Source: Butyrivibrio sp. (GTDB taxonomy: Bacteria; Bacillota; Clostridia; Lachnospirales; Lachnospiraceae). Taken from it: DNA of 50,941 nucleotides. This document shows positions 7,501 to 16,854 of the stretch, piece by piece. Position 1 is the first letter of the stretch. Every line of letters begins with the position of its first letter. The notes below the pieces were generated by a model. That model searched no databases. It had not been told where the DNA came from and was given only the letters and a program-made list of their open reading frames with translations. Location of the stretch: NCBI GenBank assembly GCA_015056495.1, contig SVGC01000028.1, positions 1 through 50,941 of the forward strand, written 5' to 3'. The position numbers were made by a program, and so were the translations under genes.

Positions 7501-8664
7501 TTACCTTGTTATTATAACCGAAACCAAATTAAATGGCACAGCTTTTCCGCCTTTATCATTTATGACTTCAATCTCGATCCTGTGGGATTTCTTCTCTTCA
7601 TGCAAAAACAGCTGTCTTATATCCAGAAGGTCTCCCCAGGTCTCGTCAAAGGCGCTGTCTATCACAAATTTTTTATCATTATTGCCATCTACAGTAACTG
7701 CCACCACTGGCGCAGGCCTTTTGATAGTCTTGTCATACTGGATTGCTATCCCTGAGCACTCGTATTCACCTTTCAGTTCAAAAACAACACTGTCTCCCTG
7801 AAATTGTCCAAGCCATCCATTTTTAAAGCAATCAGATACACACTCCTGATGAGAAGCATCTTTTTCAAAGCCCTGCAAAACAGGTGTAAAATTCCTGTTA
7901 TCGAGACGAATTGCTGATTCAAAAGCATTATCTGTCAGAGGCGATTTGCTATCAATATCTGAATATGCTATAGGACAAGCTTTTTCTGCGGACTTTTCAT
8001 CCTCAGCCTCACAATATTCTTTATACATTTTTTCCAAAAGACTGATCACTACGCGGCTGACAAGGTCGTGACCAGCATCATTGGGATGGAGACCGTCAGG
8101 AGATATGAGCTTAGTATCTTCTATTGTTCCGTCAAGGATATCCTGATATATAGCTCCATGCATAGACACTGCAGGCAGTCCATAATATCTGGCCACCTTG
8201 GAATGCAATCTCTCAGCGCTTTTGCCATCCTCATAAAAAAAATTATAAAGGCAAACCACAGCTGGAGCGCTCTCACTATACAAAAGTTTCCTGACAAGGC
8301 CTTCATAACTTTCATAAAAGTAATCATTACATTCGTCATTTACAGAAAATTCAACGATCACAAGATCAGGATCATGTGAAAGTACATCCCTGTCAACTCT
8401 TGCAGCACCGAAGGCAGAAGTTGTGCCTCCAATACCTGCATTGACATAAACAATATCCGCTTTATCAAATTTGGTCTTAAACCACTCATAAACTTTATAA
8501 GCATAGCAAGTCGTTGGCTTAGAAGAAAGACTTCCTTGGGTAATGGAACCCCCAAGGAAGCATATTGTCACCTTTTGACCATCTTCGAGCTTTTTATACA
8601 TCTCTGACAGCCTTGTTATATCACCATGATTTGCTATTGCTCTTTTTTCATCAAAAGAAATCAT
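7501..8664 (-). CDS. SGNH acetylesterase, CE17-like, with C-terminal beta domain
   Basis: The N-terminal ~215 residues are an SGNH hydrolase: nucleophile Ser40 in LGGSITQG, block III Asn109 in FSVNDE, and Asp190-x-x-His193 in PDGLHPND. Residues ~235-387 form a separate beta-rich domain (FELKGEYECSGIAIQYD) in the place of the CBM35-like module of CE17 mannan esterases. No signal peptide is seen. In the Roseburia mannan locus the corresponding enzyme removes the axial 2-O-acetyl from mannose; that role is assigned by similarity of context. It lies 10 bases after the GH130_2-type gene and 40 before the GH1 fusion, inside one operon. Confidence 0.8.
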   Translation of the reverse strand: MISFDEKRAIANHGDITRLSEMYKKLEDGQKVTICFLGGSITQGSLSSKPTTCYAYKVYEWFKTKFDKADIVYVNAGIGGTTSAFGAARVDRDVLSHDPDLVIVEFSVNDECNDYFYESYEGLVRKLLYSESAPAVVCLYNFFYEDGKSAERLHSKVARYYGLPAVSMHGAIYQDILDGTIEDTKLISPDGLHPNDAGHDLVSRVVISLLEKMYKEYCEAEDEKSAEKACPIAYSDIDSKSPLTDNAFESAIRLDNRNFTPVLQGFEKDASHQECVSDCFKNGWLGQFQGDSVVFELKGEYECSGIAIQYDKTIKRPAPVVAVTVDGNNDKKFVIDSAFDETWGDLLDIRQLFLHEEKKSHRIEIEVINDKGGKAVPFNLVSVIITR

Positions 8665-8674
8665 CGGTCAACCC

Positions 8675-9697
8675 TTATCTAATTCCAATCTCTGTGTCGC
8701 TCTCACGAACAACAGAATGCTCTTTAATATAATCAATAATATCGTCAAGTCTTGTAAATGCCAGTCCTACATAGCTGTCAGCTGCTCCATAGTAGATAGC
8801 AATCTTGCCGCTCTCGCTGTCATGAAGAGTTGCGCATGGGAAGCATACATTAGGCACAAAGCCTCTTTCCTCGTACCATTCCTCTGGTGTAAGAAGGAAG
8901 GTCTCACAGCGGTACTTAACGATTGATGGATTATCAATATCAAGGATAGCGCCGCCAATTGAATATACAAATCCATTGCAGGTGCTGCTGACACCGTGAT
9001 AAAACATCAGCCATCCTTCGCTGGTCTCAATAGGAGCTGCACCACCGCCTATCTTTACAGACTCCCACCACTCCGGTGAGCGTTCCATAACATGTCTATG
9101 ATGTCCCCAGTATTCCATATCCGGGCTCTCAGACAGGAATATATCTCCAAATGGTGTATGTCCGCTGTCAGATGGTCTTGATAAGAGCATGTACTTGCCA
9201 TTTATCTTTCTTGGGAAAAGAACTGCATTTCTGTTGAAAGGTATAAATGGATTTTCAAGTCTCTCAAAGTGTTCAAAATCCTGTGTCTTGGCGATTCCAA
9301 TAGAAGCCCCATAAAAATCCTGACACCAGATGATATAGTAGGTATCTTCAACCTTGACAAGTCTTGGATCATAAGCATATCTAGGCATGAAAGGCTTGCC
9401 ATCCTTGTCTACAAAAGGAATCTTATTGGTTTCAAAATCCCAATGGATAGCATCTTCGCTTCTTCCAAGATAGATGTAAGGAATTCCATTAGTCTGCTCA
9501 CCTCTGAACACGCCAATGAATCTGCCCTGATATGGCATAACTGCGCTATTGAAGATCCTGGCTACTCCAGGAATAGGATTTCTGTTTATGATAGGATTAT
9601 CCTTATATCTCCATACAGGTGCTCCTGAAAAAGTTTCAGGACCTTCCTGCCATGGGATGTTTTTTAATGGTTCGCTTATCATTTTGTATTTTGACAT
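8675..9697 (-). CDS. GH130_2-type beta-1,4-mannooligosaccharide phosphorylase
   Basis: GH130 enzymes phosphorolyse beta-mannosides to mannose-1-phosphate. This 340-residue protein has the five-bladed propeller pattern of the family, with Asp110 in AYDPRL as catalytic acid, and GVFRGEQTNG, GGGAAPIETSEGWLMFYHG and YYGAADSYVGLAF as family blocks. Its length and lack of the long N-terminal helix match subfamily 2, which acts on mannooligosaccharides from the non-reducing end. Cytoplasmic. It follows the GH130_1 gene by 27 bases. Subfamily placement is by pattern and context, not by alignment. Confidence 0.85.
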   Translation of the reverse strand: MSKYKMISEPLKNIPWQEGPETFSGAPVWRYKDNPIINRNPIPGVARIFNSAVMPYQGRFIGVFRGEQTNGIPYIYLGRSEDAIHWDFETNKIPFVDKDGKPFMPRYAYDPRLVKVEDTYYIIWCQDFYGASIGIAKTQDFEHFERLENPFIPFNRNAVLFPRKINGKYMLLSRPSDSGHTPFGDIFLSESPDMEYWGHHRHVMERSPEWWESVKIGGGAAPIETSEGWLMFYHGVSSTCNGFVYSIGGAILDIDNPSIVKYRCETFLLTPEEWYEERGFVPNVCFPCATLHDSESGKIAIYYGAADSYVGLAFTRLDDIIDYIKEHSVVRESDTEIGIR

Positions 9698-9724
9698 TTT
9701 TCTGTACTCCTTATTCTTACAATA

Positions 9725-10897
9725 TTACTCTTTTCCCAAAAGCTTGAGATTCTCAGCTATAAGACTGCATCTCTGCTTTACGCAATCCGGACTTCTTCCC
9801 GGATCCTTAGGTGTATTAAACACATAATTTATGAGTTTATCTATAGTTGTAGTTGCAACATGAAGTCTTGTGTCAGATGAAGCGTAGTAAATAAACACTT
9901 CGTTCTGCTCATTGACTATAGCGCCATTGGTAAATACTACGTTGCTGACATCGCCCACTCTCTCGCCCTGTCTAGGTCCAATCAATAAACCTGAAGGCTC
10001 TGCAATGACCTTGGACGGATCCTTAAGATCTGTGGCAAAAGCATATATTACATAGCGAAGGCCTGCTGCCGTATTTCTAACGCCGTGTGCAATATGTATC
10101 CATCCTCTATCTGTCTTAATAGGCACAGCACCTGCACCGTTTTTAGCTTCAGTAATCTGATGATACCTTCTGATACTGGTCATCTTCTCTTCATCAATAA
10201 CTGCATGCTCTATATCATCACACAGTCCAAAACCTATACCGCTGCCGCTTCCTGTTTCAATGAAGTCGTCCATAGGTCTTGTGTAAAAAGCGTATTTACC
10301 ATCCACAAACTCAGGATGGAGCACAACATTTCTCTGCTGAGGAGAACGCTTTGTAACAAGATTAGGAAGTCTCTCCCAGGTCTTTAAATCCTTGGTCCTG
10401 ACAATTCCAGCCTGAGCCACTGCTGCCGACAGGTCACTACTTGAAGTATCCTTGGATTCTGAGCAGAACACACCATAGATGTATCCATCCTCATGCTGAG
10501 TAAGTCTCATGTCGTATACATTAGTCTCATCAGCTACTGTATCCGGCAGTACCACCGGATAATCCCAGAATCTGAAGCCTTCAGTTCCCTTATCACTCTC
10601 TGCTACCGCAAAAAAGGATTTTCTGTCAGCGCCTTCTACTCTTGCCACAAGATAGTACTTGCCATTTAAGTAGATTGCTCCGGAATTCATGACTGCGTTA
10701 ATTCCCAGCCTCTCCATAAAATATGGATTGGTCTCCTTATTCAAATCGTATCTCCAGAATATCGGAGCATGCTCTCTTGTAAGAACCGGATTCTCATACC
10801 TGTCATAGATACCGTTATAAAAAGAGCTCTTCTTATTAGGCCTTTTGATAAGTTCTTCCTGTTCTTTGAGAAGTTCATAGTATTTTTCGTGTATCAT
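9725..10897 (-). CDS. GH130_1-type 4-O-beta-mannosyl-glucose phosphorylase
   Basis: The 390-residue enzyme should split mannosyl-glucose (made from mannobiose by the neighbouring epimerase) into mannose-1-phosphate and glucose. Asp129 in NVYDMRL is the catalytic acid. The N-terminal helix ([20 protein letters not shown]), the FWRYDLN and [19 protein letters not shown] blocks, and the C-terminal [17 protein letters not shown] segment are typical of subfamily 1. An upstream ATG at 10921 is possible, but AGAGGTGA lies four to five bases before the ATG at 10897, which was chosen. It sits between the epimerase and the second phosphorylase. Confidence 0.9.
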   Translation of the reverse strand: MIHEKYYELLKEQEELIKRPNKKSSFYNGIYDRYENPVLTREHAPIFWRYDLNKETNPYFMERLGINAVMNSGAIYLNGKYYLVARVEGADRKSFFAVAESDKGTEGFRFWDYPVVLPDTVADETNVYDMRLTQHEDGYIYGVFCSESKDTSSSDLSAAVAQAGIVRTKDLKTWERLPNLVTKRSPQQRNVVLHPEFVDGKYAFYTRPMDDFIETGSGSGIGFGLCDDIEHAVIDEEKMTSIRRYHQITEAKNGAGAVPIKTDRGWIHIAHGVRNTAAGLRYVIYAFATDLKDPSKVIAEPSGLLIGPRQGERVGDVSNVVFTNGAIVNEQNEVFIYYASSDTRLHVATTTIDKLINYVFNTPKDPGRSPDCVKQRCSLIAENLKLLGKE

Positions 10898-10942
10898 CGA
10901 TTCACCTCTTTTTAAATGCAAAACTTTTTGACATGATCACTT

Positions 10943-12118
10943 TCAGGATAGTCTCTGTATAACTTCCAGACACATCCTGCCGTTGTGGTATGGGCATTTC
11001 CAAGGATCCACTATTGGAAGTCCCGTAACAGGCTTGCCATCAGCAGTTACCTCACTGTACCACTCTGTGCTGTTGTCGTATCTCTTATCTACAACATACT
11101 TCATAATGAAATCCAGACAGCTTTCAGCAGCTTCAAGATACTTGATATCTTTTTTGCCTGACTGCTCATAGGCATTCAAAAATCCTACTACAGTCTCTGC
11201 CTGCACCCACCAGACTCTCTTGGCATTGACAGCTCCGCGGTCATTTTCATAAGCAAGAGAATGACCATCAAAAGCGACCTCATAAATTGCACTGGCAAGA
11301 TCCCTGGTAATCGGAGTTATCTTGTCACTCCACCTGTGATCCTCATCTATGACTTCTACTGCCCTGTCTATAAGCCAGGATGCCTCAATATCATGTCCAT
11401 AGCTGTGAAGATCAATAAGCGAACTATAATTATTATCAAAAAAAACTTCCTGCCTATGAAGATGTCTGTTATAGATTTTGTTAGCAAAAAGTGTAAGGAT
11501 CTGCTCAAGTACCTTTTTTACCTCTGCATCCTTGCTGACCTTATACAGCTGCGTATAAGCTTCCAGCACATGCAAAAGAGTATTCATAGTCCTGTCAGCC
11601 ATTACCCCATTTTCAGATAGTTTATCATTTTTTACAGGTTTAAACTTCTCATTTGATGCTTCTTTATATCCGATAGCATCCTTGCATTTATTCTCAATTA
11701 TGTTAAATAATTCCCTGGCAAGCTCCAGGGCTTCTTCATTACTCGAAGCTTCATAATATGCAGACAGTGCATATATGGCAAAAGCCTGATTATATGTATG
11801 TTTGGTCCCATCTGCCACCTTGGCGTCATAGGTCATAGACCAGTATATTCCGCCGTTGATCTTATCTATACATTTTTCCTTCAAAAAATCATAGGCATGG
11901 CGGGCTTCATCGAGTAATGACTCTTCCCTCAAAAGAGTATATGCACTTGAAAAGAACCATAATATCCTGCTATTTAATATGCATCCCTTTACAGCTTTTT
12001 TATCAAGCTCATGATCAAAGCTGAGATACCCGTAATATCCGCCATATTTATCATCCCTGAGATTCTTCCAGAAGGGAATGATATCCTCTACGAGATGATT
12101 CCTTACTGTTGTAACCAT
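10943..12118 (-). CDS. Cellobiose/mannobiose 2-epimerase (AGE family)
   Basis: AGE-family epimerase of 391 residues, normal length. It converts the reducing-end mannose of beta-1,4-mannobiose to glucose, giving the substrate of GH130_1. Family marks are NLRDDKYGGYYGYLSFD near the N-terminus, GGIYWSMTYD, HTYNQAFAIYALSAYYEAS, the catalytic-region His in SYGHDIEASWL, WWVQAETVVGFLNAY and the C-terminal WKCPYHNGRMCLEVI. No signal peptide. AAAGGAATAAGTA precedes the ATG. It is placed between the transporter genes and the phosphorylases, the same grouping as in known mannan loci. Confidence 0.9.
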   Translation of the reverse strand: MVTTVRNHLVEDIIPFWKNLRDDKYGGYYGYLSFDHELDKKAVKGCILNSRILWFFSSAYTLLREESLLDEARHAYDFLKEKCIDKINGGIYWSMTYDAKVADGTKHTYNQAFAIYALSAYYEASSNEEALELARELFNIIENKCKDAIGYKEASNEKFKPVKNDKLSENGVMADRTMNTLLHVLEAYTQLYKVSKDAEVKKVLEQILTLFANKIYNRHLHRQEVFFDNNYSSLIDLHSYGHDIEASWLIDRAVEVIDEDHRWSDKITPITRDLASAIYEVAFDGHSLAYENDRGAVNAKRVWWVQAETVVGFLNAYEQSGKKDIKYLEAAESCLDFIMKYVVDKRYDNSTEWYSEVTADGKPVTGLPIVDPWKCPYHNGRMCLEVIQRLS

Positions 12119-12137
12119 TACTTATTCCTTTTCCCTA

Positions 12138-12986
12138 TTATCCTTTTACTGCACCTGCTGTAAGACCTGAATATATCTGTTTCTGGCATAAGATAAATAC
12201 GATAAGAGCCGGTGTCAGAGAGATGATCACGCCTGCGCATATCAGATTGTACTTACTTCCAAGAGGTCCTACGAAGGTATAAAGTGAAGTTGCTACTGTC
12301 GCATATTTTTTCTTATCCTGCAGATACAGGCTTGCACAATAATATTCATTATATGTTCCAACACCCTTGAGGATGCAGCTGGTAACTATAGCCGGCTTAA
12401 GCAGCGGGAACAATACTCTGTAAAAGATTGTAAAATAGCTGGCGCCGTCAATTATGGCCGACTCATCCAGAGAGTAATCGATATTTTCAAAGAACTGGAT
12501 ATAAATATAGATCGATATGATATCCGTTCCACACATCATGATGATGTATCCCATAAGGGAGTTGATGAATCCAAGCTTGTACATGATCTCATATACTGCG
12601 ATCTGCATAGCAACACCAGGCAACTGCGATGCAAAAAGGAACAAAGCTCTGATGATCGTGTTTCCAAAGAACTTGAACCTGTTAAGCACGTATGCCAGCT
12701 GGGTTCCTATCATTACTGAGAAAAAAAGTACGCAGATCAGTATTATAGATGAGTTGATAAATGCCCTGCCCATTCCTGCCTGCTTGAATGCCTGTACAAA
12801 ATTGTCAAAGTTGAGCCAGCTGCCCGGCAAGGTCATAACGTTAGTAGTCTGATATTCTGTATCTGTCTTGAAAGCAGTTATAAAACAGGATACAACCGGC
12901 AATACTGCAGCAAATGAGAAAAATACCAGAGAAAAATATTTTAAAAAGGTCAATAAAGCTCTTCCTAATTTGTTAAGTGCGTTCAT
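12138..12986 (-). CDS. ABC sugar transporter permease (MalG/MsmG-type)
   Basis: A 282-residue inner-membrane permease with six predicted helices. The EAA-type cytoplasmic loop is visible as DESAIIDGASYFTIFYRVLFP, the site that contacts the ATPase. The C-terminus SGLTAGAVKG is the classic MalG-type end. Its ATG directly follows the stop codon of the partner permease, and its ribosome site GGAGG lies inside that gene's 3' end, so the two are translationally coupled. Substrate is inferred from the operon to be mannooligosaccharides. The ATP-binding subunit is not encoded here and is probably a shared MsmX-type protein. Confidence 0.9.
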   Translation of the reverse strand: MNALNKLGRALLTFLKYFSLVFFSFAAVLPVVSCFITAFKTDTEYQTTNVMTLPGSWLNFDNFVQAFKQAGMGRAFINSSIILICVLFFSVMIGTQLAYVLNRFKFFGNTIIRALFLFASQLPGVAMQIAVYEIMYKLGFINSLMGYIIMMCGTDIISIYIYIQFFENIDYSLDESAIIDGASYFTIFYRVLFPLLKPAIVTSCILKGVGTYNEYYCASLYLQDKKKYATVATSLYTFVGPLGSKYNLICAGVIISLTPALIVFILCQKQIYSGLTAGAVKG

Positions 12987-13985
12987 TTATTGTCCTCCTG
13001 CCTTTGCCATTCTAGACTGTCTTTTAATGCTTCTTGCAATTGCCTTCTCTCTTTTCTGAGATGCTCTTGGATCCTCATCCTCAGCATTTCTAAATACATA
13101 CTTAAAGAAGAGTTTTTGCAGTATGGTGACTATAAATATGATGACTAAGAGCACAATAGCCATAGCTGATGCAAGTCCTACTTTTTGCTGAGTATGGGCA
13201 ATCTGATGCATAACGATAAAGTAGGTTCCTGTTCCATTAGCACCGTCTGTGATAACGAAAGGTGGTTCGAAAGCACTCAGAGAGCCGGTAATGGACAAGA
13301 TTACATTAAGTGTGATGATCGTTTTTATACTAGGCATAATGATATATTTGAACTGTTGAAAACGGTTGGCTCCATCAAGCATGGCTGCCTCATAGAGCTC
13401 TGAATCCACAGACATGATCGCGCCGATAAATAAAACCATATTTTGCCCAAAGTATCTCCAGACCGAAGTTCCTACAAGAGAAAAGTTGTTGATCCTCTGA
13501 TCTTTGAGCCAGTACGGAAGATTGTCCAGTTGGAATCCGCACCATTGAAGGACTGTATCAAATACAAATCCCCTTGTATAAAAGAATTTAAAAATAAAGC
13601 CAATAGCAATACCGTTTATCAAGAACGGGAAAAACATGAAGCCTTTGAAAATAGCACCGCCCTTGACTTTAAAGCTGAGTATGGTTGCAAGGTAAAGAGC
13701 TATCGCAAGCTGCACAACTGATCCCAGCATGTAATAAAGACTGAGCTTTAAGGCTCCAAAGCAGTCATCTCTCTGAAAAACCTTAATATAGTTTTTCAGA
13801 CCGATAAATTTACGTTCCCCAACGTATTTCATGTTATAAAAACTGAAACCAAACATTTTACCAAAAGGTAAATAGGTAAAGACAAATAAAAGAAGTAACG
13901 GAACAACCATAAATGCAAGCATTACAAGTACCTGTTGTCCATCTCTGCTTTTTATCCACTCTTTAAAGGTTCTCTTATTTTTCAT
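12987..13985 (-). CDS. ABC sugar transporter permease (MalF/UgpA-type)
   Basis: A 332-residue permease. Six or more helices follow a short basic N-terminus, and the EAA loop reads DSELYEAAMLDGANRFQQFKYIIMPSI in two adjoining pieces. The C-terminal tail is long, basic and hydrophilic. Two ATGs are six bases apart; GGAG lies eight bases before the one at 13985 and only two before the other, so 13985 was chosen. It forms the transporter with the next permease and the binding lipoprotein upstream. A stable hairpin lies in the 96-base gap to the binding-protein gene. Confidence 0.9.
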   Translation of the reverse strand: MKNKRTFKEWIKSRDGQQVLVMLAFMVVPLLLLFVFTYLPFGKMFGFSFYNMKYVGERKFIGLKNYIKVFQRDDCFGALKLSLYYMLGSVVQLAIALYLATILSFKVKGGAIFKGFMFFPFLINGIAIGFIFKFFYTRGFVFDTVLQWCGFQLDNLPYWLKDQRINNFSLVGTSVWRYFGQNMVLFIGAIMSVDSELYEAAMLDGANRFQQFKYIIMPSIKTIITLNVILSITGSLSAFEPPFVITDGANGTGTYFIVMHQIAHTQQKVGLASAMAIVLLVIIFIVTILQKLFFKYVFRNAEDEDPRASQKREKAIARSIKRQSRMAKAGGQ

Positions 13986-14034
13986 ATCCATTACTCCATC
14001 TGTATGCGCATTTAAGTTAATAATGGTTAAAAAT

Positions 14035-14067
14035 ATAGCCGGGGAGAATGACCTTCTCCCCAGCTAT
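14035..14067 (-). terminator. Intercistronic hairpin after binding-protein gene (partial terminator)
   Basis: ATAGC-c-GGGGAGAA, loop TGACC, TTCTCCCC-a-GCTAT: 13 pairs with one mismatch. On the minus strand it is followed by ATATTTTTAACC. Located 15 bases after the binding-protein stop and about 50 before the first permease start, it probably stops part of the transcripts or protects the upstream mRNA 3' end, giving more binding protein than permease. Confidence 0.8.
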
Positions 14068-14081
14068 GAAGAAAGCATTTA

Positions 14082-15539
14082 TCAATAAAGTACTTCAATA
14101 CCAAGCTCTTCCTGAGCATCCTGCCACTTCTGATTCCAGTCAGCCATGATATCGTCGAAGCTCTCTGAACCTGTTGCACCTGCTTCTACAATGCGCTGTA
14201 CCTTGTCGTTACCACCTGCGTTGATAGAAAGCTCTGACTCGGAGTTCATATCGTTAAGGTATGTCTCTTCACCGGAGAGTGCCGGCTGATCTGAAAGAAC
14301 TTCGCAGCCATCAAATGCAGCATACATATCAGGATTCTCGCCACCCTTGACTACTGTGTAACCACCTTCGTTGTAGCACCAACCTGACTCTTCAACCATC
14401 CACTTAACAAATACAAGTGAAGCAAGCTTGTTTTCATCAGAAGCATTAACATTGATAGCATAGTTGTAATCACCACCGGCACTTACATACTGCTTGCCGC
14501 CAACTGTGATAGGGAATGGCATGTAACCTACATCTTCAGGTGTGTCGCCAGCTTCCTGCATCTGAGCATAAGCCCATGATCCAAGTACCATAGTACCGAT
14601 CTCACCTCTGTTGAGCATGCCCTTGCAGCCTTCCCAGTCTGTTGTTGTATAGTCATCTTCTATAAGCCCCTGTGCACAAGCATCATATAAGATCTTGTAT
14701 ACATTGTAAGCTCCTGTTCCATCACCAGGATCAGAGAATGGCTCAGCTGTATGAACAAGCTTCTGATTCATGTATGTATTGTCGCCGTTTGAAACTATTC
14801 CTACATAAGCATCCCAGGCGCCCATTGTCCAACCTGCAGCATAGTTAGTATAAAGTGGAATAGCATCTGTGTTTTCTTTGATCAGCTGAAGGTCTGTGAG
14901 GAGTTCTTCAGGAGTTGTTGGCAGATCTGTGATTCCAGCCTGCTCAAATACGCTCTTGTTGTACAGGATACCCTGTGCATTTGCCATGTAAGGAATTCCA
15001 TAGCAGTTGCCGCCGTATTCCCAGGCATCAACAAAGTTGAGTTCCTGTGACAAATTATCAAGAGTATCAAGTGGCATAAAATATGTTGAAAGATCAGTCT
15101 TATCAACAGCTGGAATAAACATTATGTCACCCCAGTCACCTGTTGAAAGTCTAAGGAGTGAATCCTCAGCATAATCAGTAACTGCTTCTGTAGTTACTGT
15201 AATATTAGGAAATGTCTTGTTAAACTCTGCAATCATTGCTTCCATTGTTCCATCAGCTTCACGGTCAGTCTTGTGATGGAGGAATTTTATAGAAGCTGTC
15301 AGATCTGTATAATCCTCAATGTTTAAAGCAGTGTATGAAAGACTGCCAGTCTCACCGGCGTCTGTTGTTTCAGTACTTGTTTCTGTAGTTGTATCTGCCT
15401 TCTCTTCAGTACTTTCTGTTTTTTCTTCTACAACTTCGCTTTCTGCCCCAGTTGTTTCGTCAGTTGTAGATCCACACCCCATCAAAGATGCTGTCATAGC
15501 TGTAGCTGTTAACAATGCCAATAATCTTTTTCTATTCAT
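14082..15539 (-). CDS. Sugar ABC transporter substrate-binding lipoprotein
   Basis: A 485-residue extracellular solute-binding protein, cluster 1 type. The signal peptide MNRKRLLALLTATAMTASLM ends in a lipobox (LMGC) with the lipidated Cys at 22. A Thr/Glu-rich linker of ~45 residues follows, then the two-lobed binding domain from about residue 75 (SIKFLHHKTDREADGTMEAM). AGGAGG precedes the ATG. It is the first gene of the mannan operon, directly behind the operator-flanked promoter. Binding of acetylated or galactosylated mannooligosaccharides is inferred from the operon only. The DNA encoding the linker is low complexity. Confidence 0.9.
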   Translation of the reverse strand: MNRKRLLALLTATAMTASLMGCGSTTDETTGAESEVVEEKTESTEEKADTTTETSTETTDAGETGSLSYTALNIEDYTDLTASIKFLHHKTDREADGTMEAMIAEFNKTFPNITVTTEAVTDYAEDSLLRLSTGDWGDIMFIPAVDKTDLSTYFMPLDTLDNLSQELNFVDAWEYGGNCYGIPYMANAQGILYNKSVFEQAGITDLPTTPEELLTDLQLIKENTDAIPLYTNYAAGWTMGAWDAYVGIVSNGDNTYMNQKLVHTAEPFSDPGDGTGAYNVYKILYDACAQGLIEDDYTTTDWEGCKGMLNRGEIGTMVLGSWAYAQMQEAGDTPEDVGYMPFPITVGGKQYVSAGGDYNYAINVNASDENKLASLVFVKWMVEESGWCYNEGGYTVVKGGENPDMYAAFDGCEVLSDQPALSGEETYLNDMNSESELSINAGGNDKVQRIVEAGATGSESFDDIMADWNQKWQDAQEELGIEVLY

Positions 15540-15568
15540 ATTTCCCTCCTAAAAAATTTATATAGTTT

Positions 15569-15576
15569 TTAGCTAA
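15569..15576. promoter_or_regulatory. TTAGCTAA operator downstream of the mannan operon -10
   Basis: Eight-base palindrome about 6 bp past the -10 box on the transcript side, so near the transcription start, 30 bp before the binding-protein ATG. One of four copies in this 272-bp intergenic region. Confidence 0.65.
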
Positions 15577-15581
15577 TTAAT

Positions 15582-15609
15582 ATTCTATTCATAATTTTAT
15601 GTTAGTCAA
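15582..15609 (-). promoter_or_regulatory. Promoter of the mannan operon
   Basis: On the minus strand TTGACT (15604-15609) and TAGAAT (15582-15587) with a 16-base spacer, the best promoter match in the region. TTAGCTAA palindromes bracket it on both sides, the arrangement expected for repression. The binding-protein ATG is 42 bases downstream of the -10. Confidence 0.7.
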
Positions 15610-15613
15610 TAAT

Positions 15614-15621
15614 TTAGCTAA
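15614..15621. promoter_or_regulatory. TTAGCTAA operator upstream of the mannan operon -35
   Basis: Palindrome 4 bp upstream of the -35 box. A one-base variant, TTAACTAA, follows at 15626-15633 and may extend the site. Confidence 0.6.
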
Positions 15622-15646
15622 TAATTTAACTAAAATCTACTTAATC

Positions 15647-15698
15647 AACAAAAAGAGCGATTTGTTTTTGGAATATTTTTCCATCAACAAATCGCTCT
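15647..15698 (-). terminator. Terminator of the GH36-lacI transcript
   Basis: Perfect 13-bp stem (AGAGCGATTTGTT at 15654-15666, complement at 15686-15698). On the minus strand it is followed by TTTTTG. It lies between lacI and the promoter of the next operon. Confidence 0.85.
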
Positions 15699-15758
15699 AG
15701 TTTACTCAGTTTCCTTTATTTACAATGTTTCCACGCGTATTATTTGGTTTTTGGTTTT

Positions 15759-15766
15759 TTAGCTAA
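15759..15766. promoter_or_regulatory. TTAGCTAA site between lacI and its terminator
   Basis: Exact copy of the palindrome, 150 bp upstream of the mannan operon promoter and ahead of the lacI terminator. It could act as an auxiliary operator for looping. Confidence 0.45.
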
Positions 15767-15794
15767 TTTACTTTATTTATTACCTAATCACGAA

Positions 15795-15810
15795 AAATTT
15801 AGCTAAATTT
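15795..15810. promoter_or_regulatory. Extended operator palindrome next to the lacI stop
   Basis: AAATTTAGCTAAATTT is a perfect 16-bp palindrome containing the TTAGCTAA core, ending one base before the lacI stop codon. It is the most symmetric copy in the window and may best show the full operator. Confidence 0.5.
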
Positions 15811-15811
15811 T

Positions 15812-16834
15812 TTATCTTTTATTTAAGTCCTTTACGCTCTCTCTTTCTACAAGATAGCCCTCAACTATGCTAAGTCCGCTACGATATTTCTCTCCTCTAA
15901 GAGCATGTTTTATTCTCTTAAGAGTCCTTGATACCATCTCGTCCATGTCAACCTTGTAGGTGGTGATTCCCAGAGAAGCACCATCGGCAAAAAGAAAATC
16001 ATCATAGCCCACAAGTGATATATCCTCAGGAACTCTATACCCCTTGACCTTCAGGTACTGTATAAACATATTGGCAGACAGATCGCAGTTGCAGACAAAG
16101 GCTGTTGGCAGCTTTCCCTTCGGAAAAGAAGTATTTTTTTCAAAATCAACCTTATCATTGTTGATGCCTCTATCATTCAATATCCAGTCTTTATTGATCT
16201 CCATGCCATGCTCCATCATAGCTCTGACATATCCCAGATATCTGTCTGTAATAGAAGGTGTAGACAGGACTGTGCCCACAAATCCAATGTCCTTGTGACC
16301 TTTATCAAAAAGATAATTAGTCAGAATATAGGCTCCATAGTAATTTCCGGATATTACAGAATCCTTTTTATGATCCCTGTCAGTAAAATCCATGTAAAAA
16401 GTTGGAATCTCAAGCTGCTCATCCAGCATAGTCAGGTACTCTTCACTCAGAGTTCCCATTATGACCACAGCATCAACGGTTCCATCGCCAATTATCTTAG
16501 GGAAAACCAGATTTTTTTCATCAGCATCGCTTAGTATCTCCAGCATAGTGTATGAGCCCATCTTGGCTGCCTTGGCTGAGAATATCTGATACATATGTCC
16601 ATAGAAGGAATCGATATTCCCTATATATCTGCCTCCGATCAGCACTCCTATCTTATAGCTCTCATTTGCCTGATTGGAAAAAGATTTCTGATATCCCATA
16701 TCTCTTGCCAGATCAAAAATCTTCTGGCGCATTTCCTCACTAACGCCCTTCTGACCTGAAAGAGCCTTGGAAACAGTAACAGTGCTTATTCCCAATTCTT
16801 TTGCAATATCCGACATTGTAGTTTTCTTAGACAT
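15812..16834 (-). CDS. LacI-family transcriptional repressor of the mannan locus
   Basis: A 340-residue LacI-type protein. The helix-turn-helix is at residues 6-27 (TMSDIAKELGISTVTVSKAL), followed by a periplasmic-binding-protein-like effector domain (IGVLIGG near 62, VDAVVIMG, DISLVGYDD). The hinge segment between GY48 and IG63 reads QKSFSNQANESYK: it is short and lacks the usual AxxL leucine that sits in the minor groove of operators with a central CG. The palindromes around it have GC at the centre. A GTG at 16858 overlaps the GH36 stop (GTGA); the ATG at 16834, with AAAGGA 13 bases upstream, gives the normal N-terminus. Being downstream of an operator-bearing promoter, it should be autoregulated. 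Confidence 0.88.
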   Translation of the reverse strand: MSKKTTMSDIAKELGISTVTVSKALSGQKGVSEEMRQKIFDLARDMGYQKSFSNQANESYKIGVLIGGRYIGNIDSFYGHMYQIFSAKAAKMGSYTMLEILSDADEKNLVFPKIIGDGTVDAVVIMGTLSEEYLTMLDEQLEIPTFYMDFTDRDHKKDSVISGNYYGAYILTNYLFDKGHKDIGFVGTVLSTPSITDRYLGYVRAMMEHGMEINKDWILNDRGINNDKVDFEKNTSFPKGKLPTAFVCNCDLSANMFIQYLKVKGYRVPEDISLVGYDDFLFADGASLGITTYKVDMDEMVSRTLKRIKHALRGEKYRSGLSIVEGYLVERESVKDLNKR

Positions 16835-16854
16835 ATGCTTTTGTAATTCCTTTC

